A stretch of DNA of 64,000 nucleotides from Nonomuraea spiralis. GTDB lineage: Bacteria; Actinomycetota; Actinomycetes; Streptosporangiales; Streptosporangiaceae. The DNA is taken from positions 1 to 64,000 of the forward strand of contig NZ_BMRC01000013.1 in assembly GCF_014648435.1 (NCBI RefSeq). The letters are read 5' to 3'. The notes beneath the pieces were generated by a model. It saw nothing but the letters and a program-made list of their open reading frames with translations, ran no database searches and was not told the origin of the DNA. A program made the position numbers and the translations under genes. Positions 49,914 through 58,211 of the stretch are shown piece by piece; positions within the stretch are counted from its first letter, which is position 1, and each line of letters opens with the position of its first letter.

Positions 49914-51842
49914 GTGTCGTCCCTTCTGCTGTGGTGCCCGCTCGCCGGCGCCGCCCTCCTGTACGGCGCCGCCGTCCGGGCCACGGCCGGGGTCACCGTC
50001 GCGGTGGCGGCGGGCCTCGTGGCGGCGGCGACGGTCACCGCGGCGGTCTGCGGATGGCGGCCACCGGCGGTGGCGGGCGCGGCGTTGTCGTCGGGCGGGG
50101 TGGCGGCGGTCGTCTGGGCGTTCGGGCGGGCACGCAGACGCGCGCGGACGCGTACGGAAGCCCTGGCCGCGCACCGGGCGGCGGGCACACGGGCGGGCGA
50201 CGCCGTCGCGGACGCCGTACGGCTCAGGATGGCCGCCGAGCTGCACGACACCGCCGCCCACCGCCTCACCGGCATCGCGGTGGCCGCGGCCGCCGCCCTG
50301 CACGTGACCGACCCCGCGCTGCGGGAGTCCGCCCTGCGCCACGCCGGGGACACCGCGCGCCTCGCCCGCGCGGAGCTGGCCGGCGCGCAGGCCGGCGTCG
50401 TCGCTCCGGCGGCGATCGACGCCCTGGTCGCCGGCTGGTCCGGGCCCGGCGCGGGCGGCGGCGTACCGGCCCGGGTGCACTACCGCAGGACGGCCACTTC
50501 CGCCCCACCCGAGGTCGCCGCGGCCGCCTACCGCGTGGTACGCGAGGCCCTCACCAACGCGGCCCGGTACGCCCCCGGCGCCCGGGTCGAGATCGCCGTC
50601 CTGGGCGAACCCGGCAGGCTGACCGTCGAGGTGCGCGACAGCGGCGGCGAGGAGGCACACGGCGACCTGGGCACGGGAACCGGCCTGGCCGGACTGTCCA
50701 CCACTGTGGCGACCTGCGGCGGCACCCTCACGGCCGGCCCGGACGCCGGCGGCTGGACGGTACGGGCCGACTTCCCCGCCCCGGCCGGGGCGGCCCCGGC
50801 GCGCGGGACGTGGTGGCGCGGGCCGCGGGCGTGGGACGCGGCGCTGGTCGGGCTGGCCGTCGCGCTGACGATGGGGGCGAGCCTGCTGCCGGGGGACAGC
50901 CCGCCGCCGCGGCACCTCCTCGTGCTCGGGCCGCTGTTCGCGCTGCACGCCCTGCCCCTGTGGTGGCGGGTGCGGCGGCCCGCGTGGAGCCTGGCCGCGA
51001 TGCTCTCGATCTATCCCGTGGCGATGGCGGGCTGGACCGAGCCCCCCGCGGGCGACCTGTTCCTGTGGGGCTGGTGGGTGGAGCTGGCCCAGCTGTACGC
51101 GTTCGGCGCCTACCACCGCCGGCGCGCCGGGATGCTCGCGATCCTCGCCGTCGGCCTGGTGGGCGGCCTCGCGCTGGCACTGGGACCCGGCATCGCCGGT
51201 GACCGGACGGCGGCGTGGGCGGTGCTCGGCCCGGCCGTGGCGATCCTGTCGGCCCCGGCGTGGGCGGCGGGCGTACTGGTCGCCCGGCTGCGGGCGCGGC
51301 GGCGGGCGGCGGAGACGACCGAGCGCGACGTGCTCGCCGGGCGGCTGGCGGACGTGGCCCGCGACGAGCGGGAGCGGATCGCGGCGGGGCTGCGCCGTAC
51401 GGCGGTCCGGCACGCGGACGCGGTCGTCACGGCGGCCGAGCGGGGCGACCTCGAAGCGGTCCGCGACGCGGCCCGCGCCGGGCTCGACACGCTCCGGCGG
51501 CTGCTCGGCGAGCTGCGCCGGCCCGCCGGGGCCGACGGCCCCCCGCCGACCCTCGCCGGGCTGGAGGTGCTCACCGCGCGGCGCCGGGCGGGCGTACGGC
51601 ACGTCGGCGACCCGGACGGCCTGGCGCCCGAGCTGGAGGTAGGGGTGTTCAGGACCGTCGAGGGGATGGCCGGGGAACGGATCACCGTGTCGTACCTGCC
51701 GGAGGGCGTCCTCGTCGAGGGGGCCGCGGGCCGGAACTCCCGGCGGCGGTTGCGCACCCTGGCCGACGCCTACGGCGGGACGCTCACGACCGGCGGCGCG
51801 ACCGGCGACGGCGGCGACGTGCGGGTATGGTTGCCCAGATGA
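49914..51842 (+). CDS. Tandem NarL-type sensor histidine kinase
   Basis: 642 residues from GTG 49914. First module: two or three membrane helices, then HisKA_3 (RMAAELHDTAAHRLTGIAVAA, phospho-His) and an ATPase region (EALTNAARYAPG, GTGTGLAGL). A second membrane block (residues 305-460) is followed by a second kinase-like module, where the His box reads ERIAAGLRRTAVRHADAVV. The phospho-accepting His and acidic Asp are replaced, and the ATPase part is short. The protein thus looks like an active kinase fused to an inactive one. The stop overlaps the start of the response regulator. Confidence 0.85.
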   Translation: MSSLLLWCPLAGAALLYGAAVRATAGVTVAVAAGLVAAATVTAAVCGWRPPAVAGAALSSGGVAAVVWAFGRARRRARTRTEALAAHRAAGTRAGDAVADAVRLRMAAELHDTAAHRLTGIAVAAAAALHVTDPALRESALRHAGDTARLARAELAGAQAGVVAPAAIDALVAGWSGPGAGGGVPARVHYRRTATSAPPEVAAAAYRVVREALTNAARYAPGARVEIAVLGEPGRLTVEVRDSGGEEAHGDLGTGTGLAGLSTTVATCGGTLTAGPDAGGWTVRADFPAPAGAAPARGTWWRGPRAWDAALVGLAVALTMGASLLPGDSPPPRHLLVLGPLFALHALPLWWRVRRPAWSLAAMLSIYPVAMAGWTEPPAGDLFLWGWWVELAQLYAFGAYHRRRAGMLAILAVGLVGGLALALGPGIAGDRTAAWAVLGPAVAILSAPAWAAGVLVARLRARRRAAETTERDVLAGRLADVARDERERIAAGLRRTAVRHADAVVTAAERGDLEAVRDAARAGLDTLRRLLGELRRPAGADGPPPTLAGLEVLTARRRAGVRHVGDPDGLAPELEVGVFRTVEGMAGERITVSYLPEGVLVEGAAGRNSRRRLRTLADAYGGTLTTGGATGDGGDVRVWLPR

Positions 51843-52492
51843 TCAGGGTGATCGTCGTCGACGACCAGCCGGTGGTCCGCGTCGGGATCGCCGCCGTGCT
51901 GGCCGCCGAGCCCGACCTCGACGTGGTCGGCCACGCCGCCGACGGCGAGTCCGCGGTGGCGCTCGCCGCCGAGCTGCGGCCCGACGTGATGCTCATGGAC
52001 GTCAGGATGCCCGGCCTCGACGGGCTCGCCGCCACCGCCAGGATCACCGCCGCCAACCCGGGCACGCGGATCGTCGTCCTGACCACCTTCGGCCTCCAGG
52101 AGTACGTGTTCGGCGCGCTGCGCGCGGGCGCGTCCGGGTTCCTGCTCAAGGACGCCGAGCCCGCCCGGGTCGTCGACGCGGTACGGGTGATCGCGCGCGG
52201 CGACGCGCTGCTCGACCCGGTGATCACCCGTCAGCTGCTCGAACGCTTCGCCGCCGCCGCCGACCCCGGCCCGCAACCCCGCCTCGACGGGCTCACCCCG
52301 CGCGAACGCGAGGTGCTCGGCCACGTCGCGCGCGGGTTGTCCAACGCCGAGATCGCCGACGAGCTGAACCTCAGCCCCGCCACCGTCAAGGACCACGTGG
52401 CGGCGCTCCTGGCCAAACTGGGCGTGCGCGACCGGCTGCACGCGACCATCCACGCCTACGAGAGCGGCCTGATCCGTCCCGGGAGCCGTTGA
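51839..52492 (+). CDS. NarL/FixJ-type response regulator
   Basis: 217 residues from ATG 51839, overlapping the kinase stop (ATGA). Receiver: VIVVDDQPVVRVG (acidic pair), LMDVRMPGLDG (phospho-Asp), TTFG and LLKDAEP (Lys). LuxR helix-turn-helix: LTPREREVLGHVARGLSNAEIADELNLSPATVKDHVAALLAKLG. It is the partner of the tandem kinase. Targets cannot be inferred; the next gene, a membrane hydrolase, is a candidate. Confidence 0.95.
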   Translation: MIRVIVVDDQPVVRVGIAAVLAAEPDLDVVGHAADGESAVALAAELRPDVMLMDVRMPGLDGLAATARITAANPGTRIVVLTTFGLQEYVFGALRAGASGFLLKDAEPARVVDAVRVIARGDALLDPVITRQLLERFAAAADPGPQPRLDGLTPREREVLGHVARGLSNAEIADELNLSPATVKDHVAALLAKLGVRDRLHATIHAYESGLIRPGSR

Positions 52493-52571
52493 CACCCCGC
52501 CGCGCGGCGGGGGCACGGATCGATCGGCGGCAGGAGGAGAAGCCGCGGCCGCGTTCCTAACGTTGTGGCGT

Positions 52572-53831
52572 ATGAAACGTGTGTCAGGCGCGCTCCTGCT
52601 CGTGGGCGCCGAGATCGCCGCGGTGGCCGCCGGGGCCGTGGTGTTCCTGCTCGTGGCGGCGGTGACCGCCGCCGTGCCGCTGTTCGCCGGGGCGGGGGTG
52701 CTCGCCGTCGCGGCCGTCGGCCGGCTGCTCGGCGGTCCGGCGTTCCGGCGGCTGGGGTTGCCGCGGCTGGTCCTTCCGTACGTGCTGGTGAACACCGTGG
52801 TGCTCGCCGCCCTCGCCGGGGTGGCGGTCTTCCGTCCCGCTCCCGTGCCGCCGGCCGCCGCCGCGCCCGCCGGGGTCGCGTATTGGCAGCTCCCGACGGG
52901 CTCCCGCATCGCCTACGTCAAGCTCGCCGGCTCCGGTACGACGGCCCGCCCGCCCGTGATCTTCCTGCACGGCGGTCCTGGCACGCCGGGCGAGGGCCTG
53001 CCGGAGGGCAGCGAGGACCTGGCCGCGGCCGGGTTCGACGTGTACGCCTACGACCAGGTCGGCGCGGGCCGCTCCACCCGCCTCGCCGACCCGGCCGGCT
53101 ACACGGTCGCCCGGCACGTCGCCGACCTGGAGGCCATCCGCGGCGTCCTCGGCGTGCCGAAGCTCATCCTGGTCGGCAGGTCGTGGGGCGGCACCCTGTC
53201 GGCCGCCTACCTCGCCGCCCACCCCGACCGGGTGGCCAGGGCCGTGCTCACCTCGCCGGGCGCCATCTGGGACCCCGCCTTCCCTGGCGGCGTCGGCAGC
53301 CCGTGGGACCACCTGCCCGCCGCCCTCCAGGAACAGGCCGACGCCCTGACCAGCTCCCCGCGCATGCTCGTCCAGTCGCTGCTCGTGGGGGTCAACCCCG
53401 CCGCCGCGCGCGCGTTGGTGCCCGACGCCGAGGCCGATGCCCGGATGCGCGCGCTGCTGCTGGTGGCCAAGGACACCACGGGCTGCGCCGCCGCGGCGCC
53501 GGCCCCCGTGCACGGGAACCCGCCCGGCTTCTACAGCAACCAGGTCACCTCCGAGGACGCCGCCGCGCGGCCCGACCCGCGCCCGGCGCTGCGCGAGGTA
53601 CGGGTGCCGGTGCTCATCATGCGCGGGCAGTGCGACTACCTGAAGTGGGAGGTCACCTACGACTACCGCCGTACGCTGCCGGACTCGACCCTGGTCTACG
53701 TCCCGGGGGCCGGTCACTCGATCGCCAACGGCCGCCCCGACCTCTACCGGAGCCTGATCGGCGCCTTCCTCCTGAACCGTCCCCTCCCGGTCCGCCCCTA
53801 CACGGGGACCACCGACCCCGCCCGGCCCTAG
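52572..53831 (+). CDS. Membrane-anchored alpha/beta hydrolase (proline iminopeptidase-like)
   Basis: 419 residues from ATG 52572. Three hydrophobic helices span residues 1-95, then an S33-type hydrolase: FLHGGPGTPGEG (oxyanion), YDQVGAGRST, VGRSWGGTLS (nucleophile Ser), and a late GAGHSIANGRPD (His). It probably faces the outside of the membrane. The family cleaves N-terminal residues from peptides or hydrolyses esters. It lies 80 bases after the response regulator gene and may be under its control. Confidence 0.8.
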   Translation: MKRVSGALLLVGAEIAAVAAGAVVFLLVAAVTAAVPLFAGAGVLAVAAVGRLLGGPAFRRLGLPRLVLPYVLVNTVVLAALAGVAVFRPAPVPPAAAAPAGVAYWQLPTGSRIAYVKLAGSGTTARPPVIFLHGGPGTPGEGLPEGSEDLAAAGFDVYAYDQVGAGRSTRLADPAGYTVARHVADLEAIRGVLGVPKLILVGRSWGGTLSAAYLAAHPDRVARAVLTSPGAIWDPAFPGGVGSPWDHLPAALQEQADALTSSPRMLVQSLLVGVNPAAARALVPDAEADARMRALLLVAKDTTGCAAAAPAPVHGNPPGFYSNQVTSEDAAARPDPRPALREVRVPVLIMRGQCDYLKWEVTYDYRRTLPDSTLVYVPGAGHSIANGRPDLYRSLIGAFLLNRPLPVRPYTGTTDPARP

Positions 53832-53839
53832 GACCGCCC

Positions 53840-53887
53840 ACCCGGGCGGCGGGAACACGACCAAGGTCGTGAGCCCGCCGCCCGGGT
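53840..53887. terminator. Bidirectional hairpin between convergent hydrolase genes
   Basis: ACCCGGGCGGCGGG (53840-53853) pairs with 53874-53887. An inner stem, CACGACC (53856-53862) with GGTCGTG (53865-53871), extends it. Confidence 0.8.
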
Positions 53888-53963
53888 TGGCACGGGCGGT
53901 CAGCCCGCGCTCGGCGTTGCACGTGCTCATGTTCACCGGCTACGTGTGGGCCGGGTGAGCGGA

Positions 53964-55115
53964 TCAGGGCACCCGGGTCACCTCGGGGAAACGCGGTGAG
54001 GGGCCGTGCAGCAGGCTGCTGTCCCGCCCGCGCAGGTGCCGGTCGAAGAAGGCGACGGGATAGGTACGCTGCACGGCCAGGCCGCGCTCGGGCGGCAGCG
54101 TGCCGATCTGCTGCCTGAGCTGCTCCGGGGTCCAGCCGAGCAGCCCGACCGCCTGCGGGTAGAGCACCTCGGCGTCGCCGAAGGAGGCGTGCACCGCCCC
54201 CTCGATCTTGACGTTCAGCTTCCAGCCGCGCAGGTTCCGCCAGAACGTGGCCAGCTCGGGCATGACCGCCCGGTCCGCCCGCGCGCTCATCAGCATGTAC
54301 GGCCTGCTCAGCCCCGCCCGCACGACCGGGCCGAACGCGGGCCCGTCCAGGCTGAGCCCCGCCTTGACCCTCGGGTCCTTGAGCATGGTGGCGGCCACGG
54401 TCGCGCCGCCCATCGAGGCGCCGAACATGCCCACCCGGCCGAGGTCGAAGGCGCCGCGCAGGCCGGGCGGCAGGCGGTGCCCCCCGGCCTGCCCTCCGGC
54501 GCCGGGATCGCCGCCCCCGTTCAGGACGGCGATCTGGTCCAGGACGAAGCGCATGTCGGAGGAACGCAGCTCGACCTGCGCCTCCGGCGGTGTGCCGGCC
54601 GGCATGGTGTGGGTCTCGACCCGCCCGCCGGGGAACTCGACGTGCGAGCTGTCGTGCGTGTGGTCCACGGTCACCACCAGGTAGCCGCGGCTGGCCAGCT
54701 CCTCGACCACGGCTGTGTTGTCCCCGCGGTCGGCGCCGTTGCCGGGGGAGTACAGCAACACCGGCAGCCGCGTGCCGCGGACGGGCGCGCCCAGCCGGGC
54801 GTGGGTGAGCGGCAGCCGTACCTGCTGGGGGGACAGGCCGTTGTCCTTGATGTAGAGGGCCGCGGCGGCCGGGGGCAGGTAGGGCGCGCGGTCGCCGCCG
54901 CCGGGCTTCGCCGGGTACCACAGGCTGATCATCAGCTCGCGTTTCGAGCCGGTGTAGGGGTCGGTGCGCGAGGGGTCGACGAGGTACAGCTCGGCGGTGC
55001 CGATCGGGTGCGGCCCGCCGGGGCGCGGCAGCGTGAGCGTGAGCGCGGTCGCCTGCGCGGGGACGGTCAGCGTTGCGGTCGCGCCCAGAGCGGCGACCAG
55101 AAGACGTAAGAACAT
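53964..55115 (-). CDS. Secreted alpha/beta hydrolase, PAF-acetylhydrolase-like
   Basis: 383 residues from ATG 55115 (GTG 55130 possible). Signal peptide FLRLLVAALGATATLTVPAQA. The hydrolase core has LLYSPGNGADRGDN, VTVDHTHDS, FGASMGGATVAAT (nucleophile Ser) and a late His near VHASFGD. It resembles actinobacterial secreted lipase/PAF-acetylhydrolase proteins. The third codon is TTA, a rare codon that can make expression depend on bldA tRNA. A link to the cluster is uncertain. Confidence 0.78.
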   Translation of the reverse strand: MFLRLLVAALGATATLTVPAQATALTLTLPRPGGPHPIGTAELYLVDPSRTDPYTGSKRELMISLWYPAKPGGGDRAPYLPPAAAALYIKDNGLSPQQVRLPLTHARLGAPVRGTRLPVLLYSPGNGADRGDNTAVVEELASRGYLVVTVDHTHDSSHVEFPGGRVETHTMPAGTPPEAQVELRSSDMRFVLDQIAVLNGGGDPGAGGQAGGHRLPPGLRGAFDLGRVGMFGASMGGATVAATMLKDPRVKAGLSLDGPAFGPVVRAGLSRPYMLMSARADRAVMPELATFWRNLRGWKLNVKIEGAVHASFGDAEVLYPQAVGLLGWTPEQLRQQIGTLPPERGLAVQRTYPVAFFDRHLRGRDSSLLHGPSPRFPEVTRVP

Positions 55116-55239
55116 GACGACAAGGGTCACCCGCGGCGACCCGCCCCACCATCCGCCGTACGGCCGGAACCGCTCCTCCTCAAGACCTAGGAGCGGGCGC
55201 CCGGTGTCCCCTGCCGGACGCCGCGCCCGCCGGACGGTC

Positions 55240-56448
55240 CTAGGCGATGCCGAACCGGGCGCGGGACAGCTCCCGGTTGGCCAGGGCGGCCAGGAAGATC
55301 GCGAACCCGGCGTGGCTGTGCGTGGTGGACATGTCCCGCCAGATCCGCTCGATGCGCTGCCCGTCCCGGACCGCGCTGGAACCCGCCGTCGGGAACAGGC
55401 AGCCCTCCACGGCCCGCCACGCCAGCCGGGCGACCTCGCGGCTGATGGTGGCCAGGCGCACGTCCCGCTCCCTGGTGAACGCCTCCGGCCCGGCGGCGCA
55501 GGTCCGGCTCCACTGCTGGATCGCGTTCGTCATGGCCGCCTCCGCGGCGGCGAGCATGCCGCTCGCCTCGCCGTACCAGAACTGGTAGTCGGGGTCCTCG
55601 GCGCGGGTCGTGAACGGCGGGAAGATGGTCGTCCTGGTCCGCATCAGCTCCTCGTAGGCGTCCAGCGCCCCCTGGGCCATGCCGAGGACGACGGCCGCGC
55701 TGCCGAGCAGCATGACGCTGAGCGGGCCGCCGCCGTACTCGGGGTTGCCGTGCAGGGCCCGGCCCGGGGTGCCCTCGGTGACGGCGACCTGGCTGAGGTG
55801 GATCGGCAGCGTGAGATGGCCGGGGACGCGGCCGCCGTCCATGGCGATGCTGTGCGACCCGCTGCCCTTCAGGCCGAGCTGGCCGCCCCAGTCGTCCAGC
55901 CGGCGCCACTGGTCGCGCGGCGCGACGAACAACATCGGCGCCCCGTCCACGACGACGTGGCCCATGAAGTGGGTGGCGTACGGCGCGCCCGAGCAGTAGC
56001 TCCAGGTGCCGTCGAGCAGCCAGCCGCCCTCGCCGTCGGGACGGGCCGAGCCGCCGGGCGCGACCGTGGCCGGGCAGATGAAGTCGCCGCAGGCGAACAA
56101 CTCGGACTGGGCCCGCTCGCCGAACAGCGTGGCCACCGCCAGCGTGTGCGCCGAGCCGAAGGAGTACATCCAGCCGGTGGACGGACAGCCCCGCGCGAGC
56201 GTCATCGACACCCGCATGAAGGTCTCCACGCCGAACTCGTACCCGCCGAAGCGGCGGGGGACCAGGATGCGGTAGAAGCCCGCCCTGGCGAACGCCTCGT
56301 GGGTGTCGGGTGCGTAGTAGGTGCGCCGCTCCGTCTCTGCCTGGCGCTCGACCAGGGCGGGAACCATGGCCTCGGCCCTGGCGACGATCTCGTCGGGGGT
56401 GAGCCCGGGCTCGGGCGGAGCCACGGGGGCGTGGGTGACGGCTGTCAT
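55240..56448 (-). CDS. Acyl-CoA-dehydrogenase-fold flavin monooxygenase (HsaA/HpaB-like) 1
   Basis: 402 residues from ATG 56448. Acyl-CoA dehydrogenase N-terminal, middle and type 2 C-terminal domains are visible: RRFGGYEFGVETFMRVSMTLARGCPSTGWMY, GGWLLDGTWSYCSG and GLKGSGSHSIAM. This subgroup works as two-component, reduced-flavin-dependent hydroxylases of aromatic or polyketide substrates rather than as dehydrogenases. Reduced flavin could come from the E6-like reductase. It is divergent from a similar enzyme gene. Confidence 0.82.
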   Translation of the reverse strand: MTAVTHAPVAPPEPGLTPDEIVARAEAMVPALVERQAETERRTYYAPDTHEAFARAGFYRILVPRRFGGYEFGVETFMRVSMTLARGCPSTGWMYSFGSAHTLAVATLFGERAQSELFACGDFICPATVAPGGSARPDGEGGWLLDGTWSYCSGAPYATHFMGHVVVDGAPMLFVAPRDQWRRLDDWGGQLGLKGSGSHSIAMDGGRVPGHLTLPIHLSQVAVTEGTPGRALHGNPEYGGGPLSVMLLGSAAVVLGMAQGALDAYEELMRTRTTIFPPFTTRAEDPDYQFWYGEASGMLAAAEAAMTNAIQQWSRTCAAGPEAFTRERDVRLATISREVARLAWRAVEGCLFPTAGSSAVRDGQRIERIWRDMSTTHSHAGFAIFLAALANRELSRARFGIA

Positions 56449-56612
56449 GCTGCGCGACCCCTTCGTCTCGGGTTTTCCCCCAGCCTCGCCCGCGCGCGAC
56501 GACCTTCGCATCTCCGTACGTGCCCGGCGATCCCGCACTCCGGAAGATGCACCGCCCGCTCGGCGAATGGGACGTTCAGGGAGCAGTGTCCCGACTGACG
56601 TCCCGGGAGGAC

Positions 56613-57797
56613 ATGGTGTTGATGACGGGTGCTCCGGCGCGGGAAGACCTCGTCCGCCGCGCGACGGAGGCAGGCCCTGTCCTGCGCAGGAACGCGGCCT
56701 GGGCGGAGGACAACCGCAGGCTGCACGAGGAGACGATCGAGGCGCTGGCCGAGGCCGGCGTCTTCAGGCTGCGGACCCCGCGCCGCTACGGCGGCCACGA
56801 GGCCGACACGCGCACCTTGGTCGAGGTCGCCGCCGAGCTGGGCCGGGCCGACGGCGCGGCGGCGTGGACGGCCTCGGTCTACTGGATCCCGACCTGGATG
56901 GCGGCCCACTTCCCCGAGGCGGTTCAGGACGAGGTGTTCGCCACCCCGGACGTACGGATCTGCGGCACGCTCAGCCCCACCGCGATGGCCGTACGCGCCG
57001 AGGGCGGCATCGTGGTCAACGGCAAGTGGGGGTTCGTCAGCGGCGCCCACCACAGCCACTGGCAGGAGATCGTGGCCGTCGTCATCGGCCAGGACAGCGA
57101 GCCCGAGCCCGTCATGGCGCTGGTCCCCATGAGCGACCTGACCGTGATCGACGACTGGCACACCTCCGGCCTGCGCGGCACCGGCAGCGTCAGCACCGTG
57201 GCCCAGGACCTGTTCGTCCCCGCCGAGCGGGTCATGCCGCTGGGCGCGATCCTCCAGGGACAGCACGCCGACGGCGCCAACGCCGGCTCCCCGATCTACC
57301 GCTCGCCGCTGCTGCCGGTGGCCGCCGCCTCCTCGGTCGGCACCGTGCTCGGCCTGGCCAAGGCCGCCCGCGAGGTCTTCTTCGAACGGCTCCCCGACCG
57401 CAAGATCACCTACACCGGGTACGCCAGCCAGAGCGCCGCCCCGCTGACCCATCTCCAGGTCGCCGAGGCCACGTTCAAGATCGACCAGGCCGAGTTCCAC
57501 GCCCACCGCCTGGCCTCGACCGTGGACGGCAAGGACGCCGAGTCCGCCTCCTGGACCATCGAGGAACGGGTACGCGCCCGCGCCGACATGGGCGCCGTCT
57601 GCCGCCTGGGCAAGGAGGCCGTGGACATCCTGGCCACCGCCAGCGGCGGCTCGTCGATCTACAGCGACGTGCCCATCCAGCGCATCACCCGCGACGTGCA
57701 CGCGGTCAACCAGCACGCCCTCATGCACCCCAACACCAACGCCGAGCTGTACGGGCGGATTCTGTGCGGCCTCGAACCCGACACCCTCTACATCTGA
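56613..57797 (+). CDS. Acyl-CoA-dehydrogenase-fold flavin monooxygenase (HsaA-like) 2
   Basis: 394 residues from ATG 56613 (GTG 56616 or ATG 56622 also fit; GGGAGG is at 56605-56610). Same fold as the divergent neighbour: RRYGGHEADTRTLVEVAAELGRADGAAAWTA, GGIVVNGKWGFVSGAHH, LRGTGSVST and a C-terminal helical domain. It probably hydroxylates an aromatic or carrier-bound intermediate with reduced flavin. It starts an operon with the SgcJ-like and FAD-monooxygenase genes. Confidence 0.82.
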   Translation: MVLMTGAPAREDLVRRATEAGPVLRRNAAWAEDNRRLHEETIEALAEAGVFRLRTPRRYGGHEADTRTLVEVAAELGRADGAAAWTASVYWIPTWMAAHFPEAVQDEVFATPDVRICGTLSPTAMAVRAEGGIVVNGKWGFVSGAHHSHWQEIVAVVIGQDSEPEPVMALVPMSDLTVIDDWHTSGLRGTGSVSTVAQDLFVPAERVMPLGAILQGQHADGANAGSPIYRSPLLPVAAASSVGTVLGLAKAAREVFFERLPDRKITYTGYASQSAAPLTHLQVAEATFKIDQAEFHAHRLASTVDGKDAESASWTIEERVRARADMGAVCRLGKEAVDILATASGGSSIYSDVPIQRITRDVHAVNQHALMHPNTNAELYGRILCGLEPDTLYI

Positions 57798-57808
57798 AGG
57801 AGATCGCC

Positions 57809-58210
57809 ATGACCACCCTGTCGGCCCCCGACCAGACCCTCGCCGTCGCCGCCCTGCCGCAGCAGATCATCGCCGCCTGGGCCGCCCACGACGCCGAGGC
57901 GTTCGCCGACGTCTTCACCGAGGACGGCTCCATGATCCTGCCCGGCGTCCACCGCAAGGGCCAGGCCGAGATCCGCGCCTTCATGGGCCACGCCTTCGCC
58001 GGGCCGTACCAGGGCACCCGCGTCACCGGGCAGCCCATCGACCTGCGTTTCCTCGGCGAGGACGTCTGCCTGCTGATCACCGAGGGCGGCGTGCTCGCGC
58101 CCGGCGAGAGCGAGGTCGCCGCCGAGCGCGCGGTCCGCGCGTCCTGGCTGGCCGTCCGGCGCGACGGGCAGTGGAAGCTGGCCGCCTACCAGAACAGCCC
58201 GCGTGACTGA
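57809..58210 (+). CDS. SgcJ/EcaC-type NTF2-like protein
   Basis: 133 residues from ATG 57809, with TGAAGGAGAT upstream. SnoaL/NTF2-like fold: IIAAWAAHDAEAFADVFTEDGSMILPGVHRKGQAEIRAFM, and a C-terminal DGQWKLAAYQNS. The SgcJ/EcaC family is found across nine-membered enediyne clusters, where its members bind polyene-type compounds; the exact chemistry is unsettled. It lies 12 bases after the flavin monooxygenase gene. Confidence 0.85.
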   Translation: MTTLSAPDQTLAVAALPQQIIAAWAAHDAEAFADVFTEDGSMILPGVHRKGQAEIRAFMGHAFAGPYQGTRVTGQPIDLRFLGEDVCLLITEGGVLAPGESEVAAERAVRASWLAVRRDGQWKLAAYQNSPRD

Positions 58211-58211
58211 G

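Noticed and set aside
48273..51602. 1,109-residue minus-strand open frame opposite the exporter and kinase genes
   Set aside because: Shadow frame; both plus-strand genes have clear domains, starts and coupling.
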